From assembly GCA_031264825.1 (NCBI GenBank), contig JAISDL010000018.1:1-6166 (forward strand): a stretch of DNA of 6,166 bases, in the 5' to 3' direction. Made by a program: the position numbers and the translations under genes. Below the pieces are notes generated by a model, which was not told the DNA's origin, searched no databases, and saw only the letters and a list, made by a program, of their open reading frames with translations. This DNA is from Accumulibacter sp. (GTDB lineage: Bacteria; Pseudomonadota; Gammaproteobacteria; Burkholderiales; Rhodocyclaceae). Positions 1-5,906 of the stretch are shown here, piece after piece; the stretch's first letter is position 1, and every line of letters starts with the position of its first letter.

Positions 1-266
1 CGGAGCGCGACAACGAGGTCGCCGCGCTCGTCTGCCGGGGCGGCCTCATCGACCGCGCCGGGTCGCTTTACCTCGACGCATTGGACTCGCGGCTGCTTTT
101 CATCGCGGATACCGACGACACGGCGTGCCTCGCGTCAGCCGAACGCGCTTTCGGCCGCATCCGCTGCGAAAAGGAAACGGCGCAGATCGACGCGGACGAT
201 ACCGTCGCGCGCAAGGCGATCGAATGGTTCCAGAGCGTCAGGGATCAGGGATCAGGAATCAGATGA
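1..266 (+). CDS. 3' end of an unrecognised protein gene (5' end outside window)
   Basis: The frame beginning at base 3 is open from the left window edge to a TGA at 264-266, giving about 87 C-terminal residues. Its codon use (GAC, GCG, CGC and TCG rich) matches the nhaR and ATPase genes. Visible segments are a GGLIDRAGS stretch, a hydrophobic strand-like LDSRLLFIADTDD, and a helix ending in ARKAIEWFQSV, which looks like a small alpha/beta domain end. I do not recognise the family. The last eight or so residues (RDQGSGIR) are encoded by the tandem heptamer array that starts at 237, so the original C-terminus was probably near FQSV and was extended when the repeats arose. A TTG at 81 could be read as a start, but nothing supports it because the frame stays open upstream. 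The gene converges on nhaR. Coding status is fairly secure; function is unknown. Confidence 0.65.
   Translation, partial: ERDNEVAALVCRGGLIDRAGSLYLDALDSRLLFIADTDDTACLASAERAFGRIRCEKETAQIDADDTVARKAIEWFQSVRDQGSGIR
237..264 (+). repeat. Left array of tandem heptamers, (R)TCAGGR type
   Basis: Four consecutive 7-bp units are visible: GTCAGGG (237-243), ATCAGGG (244-250), ATCAGGA (251-257) and a degenerate ATCAGAT (258-264). The array overlaps the last codons of the upstream gene and supplies its TGA stop. It is the inverted partner of the array at 324-354. Confidence 0.85.
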
Positions 267-296
267 AAACCGATCGGTGTTTCAACGATCTTTCTC

Positions 297-313
297 CGGC
301 GGCGAAGCCGCCG
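297..313 (+). terminator. GC-rich hairpin between convergent genes, possible terminator core
   Basis: A perfect 7-bp stem (297-303 with 307-313, CGGCGGC/GCCGCCG) closes on a GAA triloop. It lies in the 56-base loop between the two inverted heptamer arrays, so rightward RNA could form a long outer stem with this inner hairpin. No T-run follows on either strand, so it is not a classical rho-independent terminator. Its position between the ends of the upstream gene and nhaR still makes a transcription-end role plausible for both. Confidence 0.4.
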
Positions 314-323
314 CACACTGATC

Positions 324-354
324 TGATTCCTGATTCCTGACATCTGATACCTGA
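324..354 (+). repeat. Right array of tandem heptamers, TGATTCC type, inverted relative to the left array
   Basis: The units are TGATTCC (324-330), TGATTCC (331-337), TGACATC (338-344), TGATACC (345-351) and a partial TGA (352-354). Bases 321-340 are the reverse complement of 245-264 at 19 of 20 positions. The single mismatch (250 with 335) becomes a G-U pair in rightward RNA. The array ends four bases before the nhaR stop codon, so it fills nearly the whole spacer. Confidence 0.85.
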
Positions 355-357
355 AAG

Positions 358-1263
358 TCAAACGCTTGAAAACATTTCCTCGCGCGCCGCTCTGCCGATC
401 GCGACGATCCCCGGATGTTTCGACCGCCGCTCGGTCGTGATCGCGTAGATTTGTTCGACGACGTCTTCGACGCGCCCGATTTCGACGACTTTATATTGTT
501 CGCACACGTGTTTGCGTATCGTCGTCGGCGCGACGAAAAGCCCCGCGCCGGCGCGTCCGAAAGCCTTCATCAGCGCGCTGTCGTCGAATTCGGCGATGAT
601 CCGGGGGCGCACACTTTGCGCGTCGAGCCATTCCAGGAGCTTCGGTCGGATCGCCATGTCTTCTCCGGGGAGCAAGAAGGGCGCATTGTTAAGCGACTGC
701 GGGAAGTTTTCTGAAAACTCTTCGGCGAAACCCGGCGCGCCGAAGACCGTCAGAACGCTTTCGCCGAGCAAATGGCTGAATCCGCGCACGTTCAAATTCG
801 ACTGCATCGGCCGGTCGGCGATGATCATGTCGAGGCGCTGGACCGCGAGTTCGCCCAAGAGCGACGCCAGACGCCCTTCGCGGCAGATCAGGCGGACTTC
901 TTCTTCGAGTCGGAAAACCGGTTCGATCAGGTGGTGGGCGACGGATTTCGACACGGAATCCGCGATGCCTATCCGAAAAAACAGGGTTTTCTTCGTCTTG
1001 TGGTTGTGCAGAACGTCGAGCAGTTCGTCACCGAGGTTGAAGATCGTTTTGGCGTAACCCAGGATGCTCCGTCCGGCTTCGGTCAACTCGCGGTTCCGCC
1101 CCAGGGGACGAAAGAGTTCGACGCCGAGCCTGCCTTCGAATTCGCTGAGCTGCCCGCTGATCGCTTGCGGCGTCAAGTGCAGATGCTCGGCGGCGCGGGC
1201 GATGCTCCCCATCTCGGCGACGACCCAGAAGTAGCGTAAATGCTTGAAATTTATGGAATTCAT
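358..1263 (-). CDS. nhaR: LysR-family transcriptional activator NhaR (Na+/pH-responsive)
   Basis: This is a 301-residue cytoplasmic DNA-binding regulator, the same length as E. coli NhaR as I recall it. The N-terminal winged helix-turn-helix spans roughly residues 6-64, with the recognition region GSIARAAEHLHLTPQAISGQL. The remainder is the effector-binding domain. NhaR-specific stretches are IGIADSVSKSV (98-108), DMIIADRPM (145-153), EFDDSALMKAFG (225-236), FVAPT (243-247) and KVVEIGRVEDV (258-268). In E. coli NhaR activates nhaA in response to Na+ and alkaline pH; that is family knowledge. The ATG at 1261-1263 is chosen because the resulting N-terminus (NFKHLRYFW) aligns with the family start; the upstream ribosome binding site is weak and A-rich. 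No nhaA is visible. The gene is divergent from the Ca2+ ATPase, so either autoregulation or control of the pump is possible but unproven. Confidence 0.9.
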   Translation of the reverse strand: MNSINFKHLRYFWVVAEMGSIARAAEHLHLTPQAISGQLSEFEGRLGVELFRPLGRNRELTEAGRSILGYAKTIFNLGDELLDVLHNHKTKKTLFFRIGIADSVSKSVAHHLIEPVFRLEEEVRLICREGRLASLLGELAVQRLDMIIADRPMQSNLNVRGFSHLLGESVLTVFGAPGFAEEFSENFPQSLNNAPFLLPGEDMAIRPKLLEWLDAQSVRPRIIAEFDDSALMKAFGRAGAGLFVAPTTIRKHVCEQYKVVEIGRVEDVVEQIYAITTERRSKHPGIVAIGRAAREEMFSSV

Positions 1264-1293
1264 GATCTTTTTTCAAAAATGTTCCGCGTGTTT

Positions 1294-1307
1294 TGACGCC
1301 TGACGCC
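1294..1307. repeat. Tandem TGACGCC x2
   Basis: Two exact copies of TGACGCC abut at 1294-1300 and 1301-1307. On the nhaR strand they read GGCGTCA twice, starting about 30 bases upstream of the nhaR start codon. A short tandem repeat here could be an operator half-site pair, but two copies of 7 bp may also be chance. Confidence 0.35.
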
Positions 1308-1338
1308 AATAAAATCGTTTTTTTCGATGCTTTTGGTC

Positions 1339-1344
1339 ATTATA
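1339..1344 (-). promoter_or_regulatory. Candidate -10 element for nhaR
   Basis: The minus strand reads a perfect TATAAT here, in the AT-rich part of the divergent spacer. It would start transcription near 1332 and give a leader of about 70 bases before the nhaR ATG. No good -35 hexamer sits 16-18 bases upstream (around 1361-1368), so the promoter is either activator-dependent or a chance match. Confidence 0.4.
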
Positions 1345-1537
1345 TTCGACTTGTTGGATATATTTCGTGGCTTTACCATTCTTTGGAATCGAATGCCGTC
1401 GTGTCGAACGGGTTGCCGGATTACGCTCGACCGACCTTCGATCGACGGAAAACAGTGCAAAAAACAATAACGGCTCCCATCGAGTTTGCCCATGCGCAAG
1501 GGAATTTTTGCGACGCTGCCAAGGACGGCTTCCCCCG

Positions 1538-1566
1538 CCCATGCCGTGCCGTGTCCGTGGCGTGGG
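1538..1566 (+). other. Possible structured leader hairpin upstream of the Ca2+ ATPase
   Basis: CCCATGCC (1538-1545) can pair with GGCGTGGG (1559-1566) as eight pairs with one G-T wobble, leaving a 13-base loop. The GGGAA at 1564-1568 can alternatively pair with TTCCC at 1530-1534, extended by CGG/CCG with one bulge, so two structures compete for the same bases. No T-run follows. If transcription of the ATPase starts upstream of 1538 this would lie in its leader; the transcription start is unknown. Confidence 0.25.
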
Positions 1567-1725
1567 AACCGGAACAAGAGATTTCACGCGCTTTTCTCAA
1601 AAACGAGACGAACGGCGCAAAAAACATTACACTTCCATAGATACGACGCTTCAACCCGGAACATAAGGTCAGAAAAAACGCACGTTCAAAAAACGCCGCG
1701 CCTAGATTCGGCAATCCTTAAATCC

Positions 1726-1731
1726 AGAGGG
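1726..1731 (+). promoter_or_regulatory. Ribosome binding site of the Ca2+ ATPase gene
   Basis: AGAGGG lies seven bases before the ATG at 1739. It is a good Shine-Dalgarno match at normal spacing and supports this start codon. Confidence 0.75.
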
Positions 1732-1738
1732 AATTGGT

Positions 1739-4552
1739 ATGCACGATAAAGAAGCTCACGCAAAGCAACTTGAAGAACTCGTTTCCGAGTTCAACACCCA
1801 TCTCGAAAGAGGCTTGACCCAGGACGACGCGCGCGCGCGCCTGGAAAGCGACGGTCCAAACGAGCTGAGCGAACGTCCGAGGCCGGGGTTTCTCGCGCTT
1901 TTGTGGAACCAGTTCAATAACTATCTCGTCATCATCCTCATCGTCGCGGCGGGAATCTCGCTCGCGCTCGGCGAATACATCGATTCGATCGCCATCCTGT
2001 TCATCATCGTCCTGAACTCCGTCGTCGGCGTCATCCAGGAATCGAAGGCCGAGCAAGCGCTCGAAGCCCTCAAGAAGATGTCCGCACCGAGCGCGCAGGT
2101 TCTGCGCGACGGGCAGCAGATCTCGATTCCCGGACGCGAACTCGTCCCCGGCGACATCGTCCTGCTCGAAGCCGGAAACTACGTCCCCGCCGACTTGCGC
2201 CTGATCGAGAGCATCAACCTGAAGATTGAGGAAGCGTCGCTGACCGGCGAATCGGTCCCGGTCGAAAAGGCCGCGAACGTCGTCCTCGACGCCGATATTC
2301 CCTTGGGCGACCGAAAAAACACCGCGTTCATGGGAACGCTGATCACCTACGGGCGCGGCCAGGGCCTCGTCACCGGAACCGGCATGTCGACGCAGATCGG
2401 CCTGATCGCCGAGATGATCCAGTCCTTCGAAGCCGAAGACACGCCGCTACAGAAAAAACTCGAATACCTGGGCAAAGTCCTCGGAACGGCGTGCCTCGCC
2501 ATTTGCGGCCTCGTCTTCATCTACGGACTCTTCCGCGACACGCATCTTTCGAGCGCCTTCGAAATCGGTTTCATGCACTATCTCGAAAGCGAGAAAAAAG
2601 ACATCATCAGTCTCTTCATGACAGCGGTCAGCCTTGCGATCGCGGCGGTTCCCGAAGGTCTCCCGGCGATCGTCACGATCTGCCTCGCCCTCGGAATGCA
2701 GCGGATGATCCGCCATAACGCCCTGATCCGCAAACTCCCGGCCGTCGAAACGCTCGGCTGCGCGACCGTGATCTGCTCGGACAAGACGGGCACCCTGACG
2801 CAAAACGAAATGACGGTCGTCCAGGGCTGGGCCGGCGGAAAAAGATTCCGCGTCACCGGCGAAGGCTACGCCCCGGTCGGTGAATTCTTCGTGGGAGAAG
2901 CGCCTTTCGACACGGCGAACGACCCCGACGCTTCCCTGTTGCTGACGGGTTCGCTCGTTTGCAACGACGCAAAACTCGTCGAAAAGACCGACGACGAGAC
3001 CGGAAGAAAATTCTGGCGGATCATCGGCGACCCGACTGAGGGTGCGATGGTCGTCGCCGCCGCGAAGGGCATGTACTGGCAAAACGACTTCGAAGTCCAG
3101 CTTCCCCGGGTTCAGGAAATCCCCTTCGATTCCGACAGAAAACGGATGACGACGATCCACCACGTCAAAGGGACAGCGCACGCGCTCTTCGCCGAAACGC
3201 CGACGCCGGTCGTCGCCTTCGTCAAGGGCGCACCCGACGTCATCCTCGACCTGTGCAAAAAGCAGCGCGTCGACGGCAAACTCGTCGACCTCGACGACGA
3301 TGCGCGCGCCGCGATCCTCGAACAGAACCACGACATGGCGTCCAGCGCGCTTCGCGTGCTCGCGGTCTCGTATCGGCCGCTCCCCGACCTCATCGACCAG
3401 CCGACGCCCGAAAACGTCGAAAAAGACCTCGTCTTCATCGGCCTCGTCGGGATGATCGACCCACCGCGCCCCGAAGTCATCGAAGCCTTGAAAATCGCGC
3501 GCGGCGCCGGACTCAAAAGCGTCATGGTCACCGGCGACTACAAGGACACCGCCGAAGCCATCGCGCGCGACATCGGCCTCTTGACGCCCAACGGCCTGGT
3601 CCTGACCGGGCCGGAAATCGAAGTTCTCACCGACGCGGAACTCGCCGCGAAAGCCCCTCAACTCGAAGTGTGCTGCCGCGTCTCGCCGCAACACAAGACG
3701 CGCATCGTCGACGCGATGAAGGCCAACAACCACGTCGTCGCCATGACGGGGGACGGCGTCAACGACGCCCCGGCGCTCAAGCGCGCGAATATCGGCGTCG
3801 CGATGGGCGTCACGGGAACCGACGTCGCCAAGCAGACCGCCGACATGGTTCTGACCGACGACAACTTCGCCAGCATCGTTTCCGCCATCGAGCAGGGCAG
3901 GATCATCTACTCGAATATCCGGAAATTCGTCTACTTCCTGCTCGCGTGCAACATCGGCGAAATCCTGATCATCTTCTGCGCGATGCTCCTCGGAATGCCG
4001 ATTCCGCTCCTGCCGGTCCAGCTTCTGTGGCTCAACCTCGTCAGCGACGGCGCGCCCGCGCTCGCGCTCGGCCTCGAACAGGGTGACAGCGACATCATGA
4101 AGGAACCGCCGCGCTCGCCTCTCGAACCCGTCATCAACAAAGACATGGCGATCGGAATCTCCGTCGTCGGCATCGTCGACGCTGTGGCCGTTCTCACGGT
4201 CTTCTCGATCGCCCTTGCCCGTTACCCCGGCCATCTCGCGGTCGCGCAAACGATCGCCTTCACCACGCTCTGCTGTTCCGAGTTGCTCCGCGCGTTTGCC
4301 TCGCGTTCCGAATATCACAGCATCTTCACGATCGGCTTTTTCAGCAACCGCTGGATCGTCTGGGCCGTCGGCGCCTCGTTCCTCTTGGTGCTGATGGTCG
4401 TCTACATCCCCTTCCTGAGGCCGTTTTTCGACACCGTCCCCCTCTCGCTCGCCGACTGGGCGTTGATGCTGCCGTTCTGCTTCGCCTCGCCTGTGGCGAT
4501 GGAATTGCTCAAATTCCTGTTCAGGATGCACAGAGGAATCACGTCGAAATAA
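1739..4552 (+). CDS. P2A-type (SERCA/PacL-like) calcium-transporting P-type ATPase
   Basis: This is a complete 937-residue inner-membrane cation pump that uses ATP to move Ca2+ out of the cytoplasm. In order it shows a cation-ATPase N-terminal domain (about 5-75), actuator loop LTGES (168-172), M4 motif AAVPEGLPA (302-310), phosphorylation motif DKTGTLT with D348, nucleotide-domain FDSDRKRM (463-470) and KGAPD (496-500), DPPRPEV (574-580), TGD (598-600), and hinge TGDGVNDAPALKRANIGVAMG (670-690). Ten membrane helices fit, four before and six after the cytoplasmic ATP-handling part. Ca2+ ligands equivalent to SERCA E309, N768, E771, N796, D800 and E908 appear as E306, N738, E741, N766, D770 and probably E848; the T799 equivalent is S769. 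Both Ca2+ sites therefore look intact, unlike PMR1-type single-site pumps. The gene stands alone between its own ribosome binding site and terminator, divergent from nhaR. Ca2+ specificity is inferred from these residues; Mn2+ or another cation is less likely. Confidence 0.96.
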   Translation: MHDKEAHAKQLEELVSEFNTHLERGLTQDDARARLESDGPNELSERPRPGFLALLWNQFNNYLVIILIVAAGISLALGEYIDSIAILFIIVLNSVVGVIQESKAEQALEALKKMSAPSAQVLRDGQQISIPGRELVPGDIVLLEAGNYVPADLRLIESINLKIEEASLTGESVPVEKAANVVLDADIPLGDRKNTAFMGTLITYGRGQGLVTGTGMSTQIGLIAEMIQSFEAEDTPLQKKLEYLGKVLGTACLAICGLVFIYGLFRDTHLSSAFEIGFMHYLESEKKDIISLFMTAVSLAIAAVPEGLPAIVTICLALGMQRMIRHNALIRKLPAVETLGCATVICSDKTGTLTQNEMTVVQGWAGGKRFRVTGEGYAPVGEFFVGEAPFDTANDPDASLLLTGSLVCNDAKLVEKTDDETGRKFWRIIGDPTEGAMVVAAAKGMYWQNDFEVQLPRVQEIPFDSDRKRMTTIHHVKGTAHALFAETPTPVVAFVKGAPDVILDLCKKQRVDGKLVDLDDDARAAILEQNHDMASSALRVLAVSYRPLPDLIDQPTPENVEKDLVFIGLVGMIDPPRPEVIEALKIARGAGLKSVMVTGDYKDTAEAIARDIGLLTPNGLVLTGPEIEVLTDAELAAKAPQLEVCCRVSPQHKTRIVDAMKANNHVVAMTGDGVNDAPALKRANIGVAMGVTGTDVAKQTADMVLTDDNFASIVSAIEQGRIIYSNIRKFVYFLLACNIGEILIIFCAMLLGMPIPLLPVQLLWLNLVSDGAPALALGLEQGDSDIMKEPPRSPLEPVINKDMAIGISVVGIVDAVAVLTVFSIALARYPGHLAVAQTIAFTTLCCSELLRAFASRSEYHSIFTIGFFSNRWIVWAVGASFLLVLMVVYIPFLRPFFDTVPLSLADWALMLPFCFASPVAMELLKFLFRMHRGITSK

Positions 4553-4577
4553 GCCTGCCTTTCTCCTTCTCTCTCCT

Positions 4578-4626
4578 CCCCCGAAACGCCGCATTCGATG
4601 CCGGCGCGTCGGGGGTTTTTCTTTTT
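4578..4626 (+). terminator. Rho-independent terminator of the Ca2+ ATPase gene
   Basis: A perfect outer stem CCCCCGA (4578-4584) / TCGGGGG (4609-4615) encloses a second stem CGCCG (4587-4591) / CGGCG (4602-4606). It is followed by TTTTTCTTTTT (4616-4626). It starts 25 bases after the ATPase stop and should insulate the right-hand block from read-through. Confidence 0.9.
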
Positions 4627-4762
4627 GGGGTTTGCGTGGAATAGTTTGCCCGCGCCTCGGTGGAAGCGATCTTCGTCCCCGCGCGCGCAGAGCGAACCTC
4701 TCTCGCGTATCCTCTCTGGCTGGTCAGGCGTCGATGTGGGAGAATTGGCAAGGTATTCCAAT

Positions 4763-4954
4763 ATGCGAGAAATCGTGACCTCCCTGAAAGCGGAAAACGG
4801 ATGGACGTCATACGTCGAGCACGAGGCGCAGAAACTCAATGCGTGGGCGGATGACCTCAAACTCGCCATTGAGCGGGATATCAAGAAGATTGACCGCGAG
4901 ATCAAGGAAGTGCGGCGTACCGCCGCGATCTCTCCGGCGCTCGAAGAAAGATAG
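4763..4954 (+). pseudogene. Remnant of a restriction-associated helicase (coiled-coil segment only)
   Basis: The ATG at 4763 opens a 63-residue frame ending in TAG at 4952-4954. The segment EHEAQKLNAWADDLKLAIE, followed by repeated K/R/E heptads and ending RRTAAISPALEE, resembles from memory a charged helical region near the C-terminus of SNF2/DEAD-type helicases found beside type III-like methyltransferases. In those proteins the pattern continues well past LEE and a large helicase core precedes it. Here the helicase core and the end are both missing, so this looks like a deletion remnant. An AAGG at 4750-4753 could serve as ribosome binding site. The same frame is open back to 4598, but that part overlaps the terminator and looks non-coding. 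GTG 4736 and TTG 4745 are alternative starts. It could instead be a real small coiled-coil protein co-transcribed with dinD. Confidence 0.6.
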
Positions 4955-5009
4955 ACGCAAGACATTCTACTGAAAACCAAGTCTCCTGCTCAAAGAAAGA
5001 AGCTGCCGA

Positions 5010-5891
5010 ATGAACACACAAAAAATCGAACTCTCCGTCGCGGGGCGTTCTTTCGAGGACTTGAAGCGGATCAACGCCCATGGCGCGGAATACTGGAGCG
5101 CGCGCGGCTTGCAGCCTTTGCTGGGCTACAGTCAGTGGCGGCGCTTCGAGCAGGCCATCGATCGTGCGATAACTTCTTGTAAACATTCAGAAAATCCGCC
5201 AGAAAACCATTTTGCCGGCGTCGGCAAAATGGTCGGCATCGGGTCAGGAAGTAGCCGGACAGTAGATGACTATCACCTTTCTCGCTTTGCCTGTTACCTG
5301 ATTGCCCAGAATGCCGACCCGCGCAAACCTGAGATTGCGCGGGCGCAAAAGTATTTTGCCATTCAGACCCGCAGACAGGAACTGAGCGATCAAGCGGCTA
5401 CGGACAGGGAGCGGCTGGAACTGCGTAGGCAGACGTCAGAGGAATTCAAGGCATTGTCCGGCGCGGCACAGCAAGCGGGAGTGCAAAACCAGATGTTCGG
5501 TGTGTTCCACGATGCCGGTTACAAAGGATTGTATGGCGGTCTGGGGCGCGACGCCATCAAGCAAAAGAAGGCGATTCCAGAAAAGGACAACCTTCTGGAT
5601 CGCATGAACGCGACAGAATTGGCGGCAAACCAGTTTCGCATGACGCAGACGCGCGACAAGCTGGCGCGGGAAAACATTCGCCAGCAGTCGCTTGCCATTC
5701 ATGCACACGAGCAAGTTGGCCGGGAAGTGCGCGACGCGATCAAACGCATTGGTGGTGAGCTTCCAGAAAACATCTCGGCGGCGGAGCATATCAAACAGGT
5801 GGAAAAACGGCTCAAGATCACACCTTCCAGACTGGCGCTGGATGAAAAGGACGCAACGGGATTGCTCGGCGGTGGGCAGGAAGACCAATAA
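5010..5891 (+). CDS. dinD: DinD family protein (BRO-N domain, DNA-damage-inducible protein D homologue)
   Basis: This is a complete 293-residue protein, slightly longer than E. coli DinD as I recall it. Matching stretches are FEDLKRINAHGAEYWSAR (15-32), LLGYSQWRRFEQAI (37-50) of the BRO-N-like domain, KMVGIGSGSSR (73-83), LSRFACYLIAQNADPRKPEIA (90-110), YFAIQTRRQEL (115-125), AAQQAGV (152-158), GYKGLYGGL (170-178) and TELAANQFRMTQT (202-214). E. coli DinD is SOS-induced and was reported to disassemble RecA filaments; that is family knowledge, not visible here. The ATG is supported by alignment to the family start; the purine-rich AAAGAAAGAAG just upstream is a modest ribosome binding site. 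No LexA-like CTGT-N8-ACAG box occurs in the 55-base upstream gap. The next gene starts 15 bases after the stop, so dinD appears to be an operon member of an R-M locus. The C-terminal tail (about 278-293) has no clear match. Confidence 0.93.
   Translation: MNTQKIELSVAGRSFEDLKRINAHGAEYWSARGLQPLLGYSQWRRFEQAIDRAITSCKHSENPPENHFAGVGKMVGIGSGSSRTVDDYHLSRFACYLIAQNADPRKPEIARAQKYFAIQTRRQELSDQAATDRERLELRRQTSEEFKALSGAAQQAGVQNQMFGVFHDAGYKGLYGGLGRDAIKQKKAIPEKDNLLDRMNATELAANQFRMTQTRDKLARENIRQQSLAIHAHEQVGREVRDAIKRIGGELPENISAAEHIKQVEKRLKITPSRLALDEKDATGLLGGGQEDQ
5206..5233 (+). repeat. Perfect 12-bp inverted repeat inside dinD
   Basis: ACCATTTTGCCG (5206-5217) and CGGCAAAATGGT (5222-5233) are exact reverse complements around a GCGT loop. 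This makes a strong mRNA hairpin within the codons for ENHFAGVGKMVG, just after the predicted BRO-N core. There is no T-run, so it is not a terminator. Confidence 0.85.
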
Positions 5892-5906
5892 GGCGGCAGG
5901 CAGGCG

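Larger units (their letters stand above)
1264..1738. other. Divergent intergenic region between nhaR and the Ca2+ ATPase
   Basis: These 475 bases hold no convincing gene; the short open frames lack family features and overlap one another. The region is visibly richer in A/T than its surroundings. A six-A tract recurs in similar settings: GCAAAAAACA at 1457-1466 and 1617-1626, and AAAAAACGC at 1673-1681 and 1688-1696. A TCGATCGA palindrome lies at 1438-1445. The nhaR -10 candidate and the TGACGCC pair sit at the left end, a GC-rich hairpin in the middle, and the ATPase ribosome binding site at the right end. I could not find a convincing sigma-70 promoter for the ATPase or a known riboswitch core. 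Confidence 0.6.

Noticed and set aside
415..1239. Three plus-strand open frames (415-714, 512-1057, 772-1239) opposite nhaR
   Set aside because: They are antisense shadows of a well-supported LysR gene with no family features or ribosome binding sites.
1658..1690. Sigma-E/ECF-like promoter (GGAAC ... TCAAA) before the ATPase
   Set aside because: The spacing between the two words is over 20 bases, longer than the usual 15-17, so the match is not convincing.
1293..1749. Several overlapping short frames in the nhaR-ATPase spacer as possible small proteins
   Set aside because: They compete with each other on both strands, have low-complexity products, no good ribosome binding site, and codon use unlike the neighbours.
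3253..4086. 277-residue plus-strand frame inside the ATPase gene
   Set aside because: It is an out-of-frame shadow of the ATPase with an R/H/P-rich, low-complexity product.
2447..4594. 715-residue open frame on the minus strand
   Set aside because: It is fully antisense to the Ca2+ ATPase, has no recognisable family, and its D/E/R/H-rich composition is what the reverse complement of GAC/TCG-rich codons yields in high-GC DNA.
4598..4762. N-terminal extension of the helicase remnant to the ATG at 4598
   Set aside because: The extension begins inside the ATPase terminator hairpin and encodes an unrelated F/R/S-rich stretch, so translation from there is unlikely.
4402..4980. 192-residue minus-strand frame crossing the ATPase end, terminator and helicase remnant
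   Set aside because: It spans a strong terminator and the ends of two plus-strand frames; no family features are visible.
4955..5009. SOS (LexA) box upstream of dinD
   Set aside because: No CTGT-N8-ACAG or near match exists in the gap; a lineage-specific LexA motif cannot be excluded.
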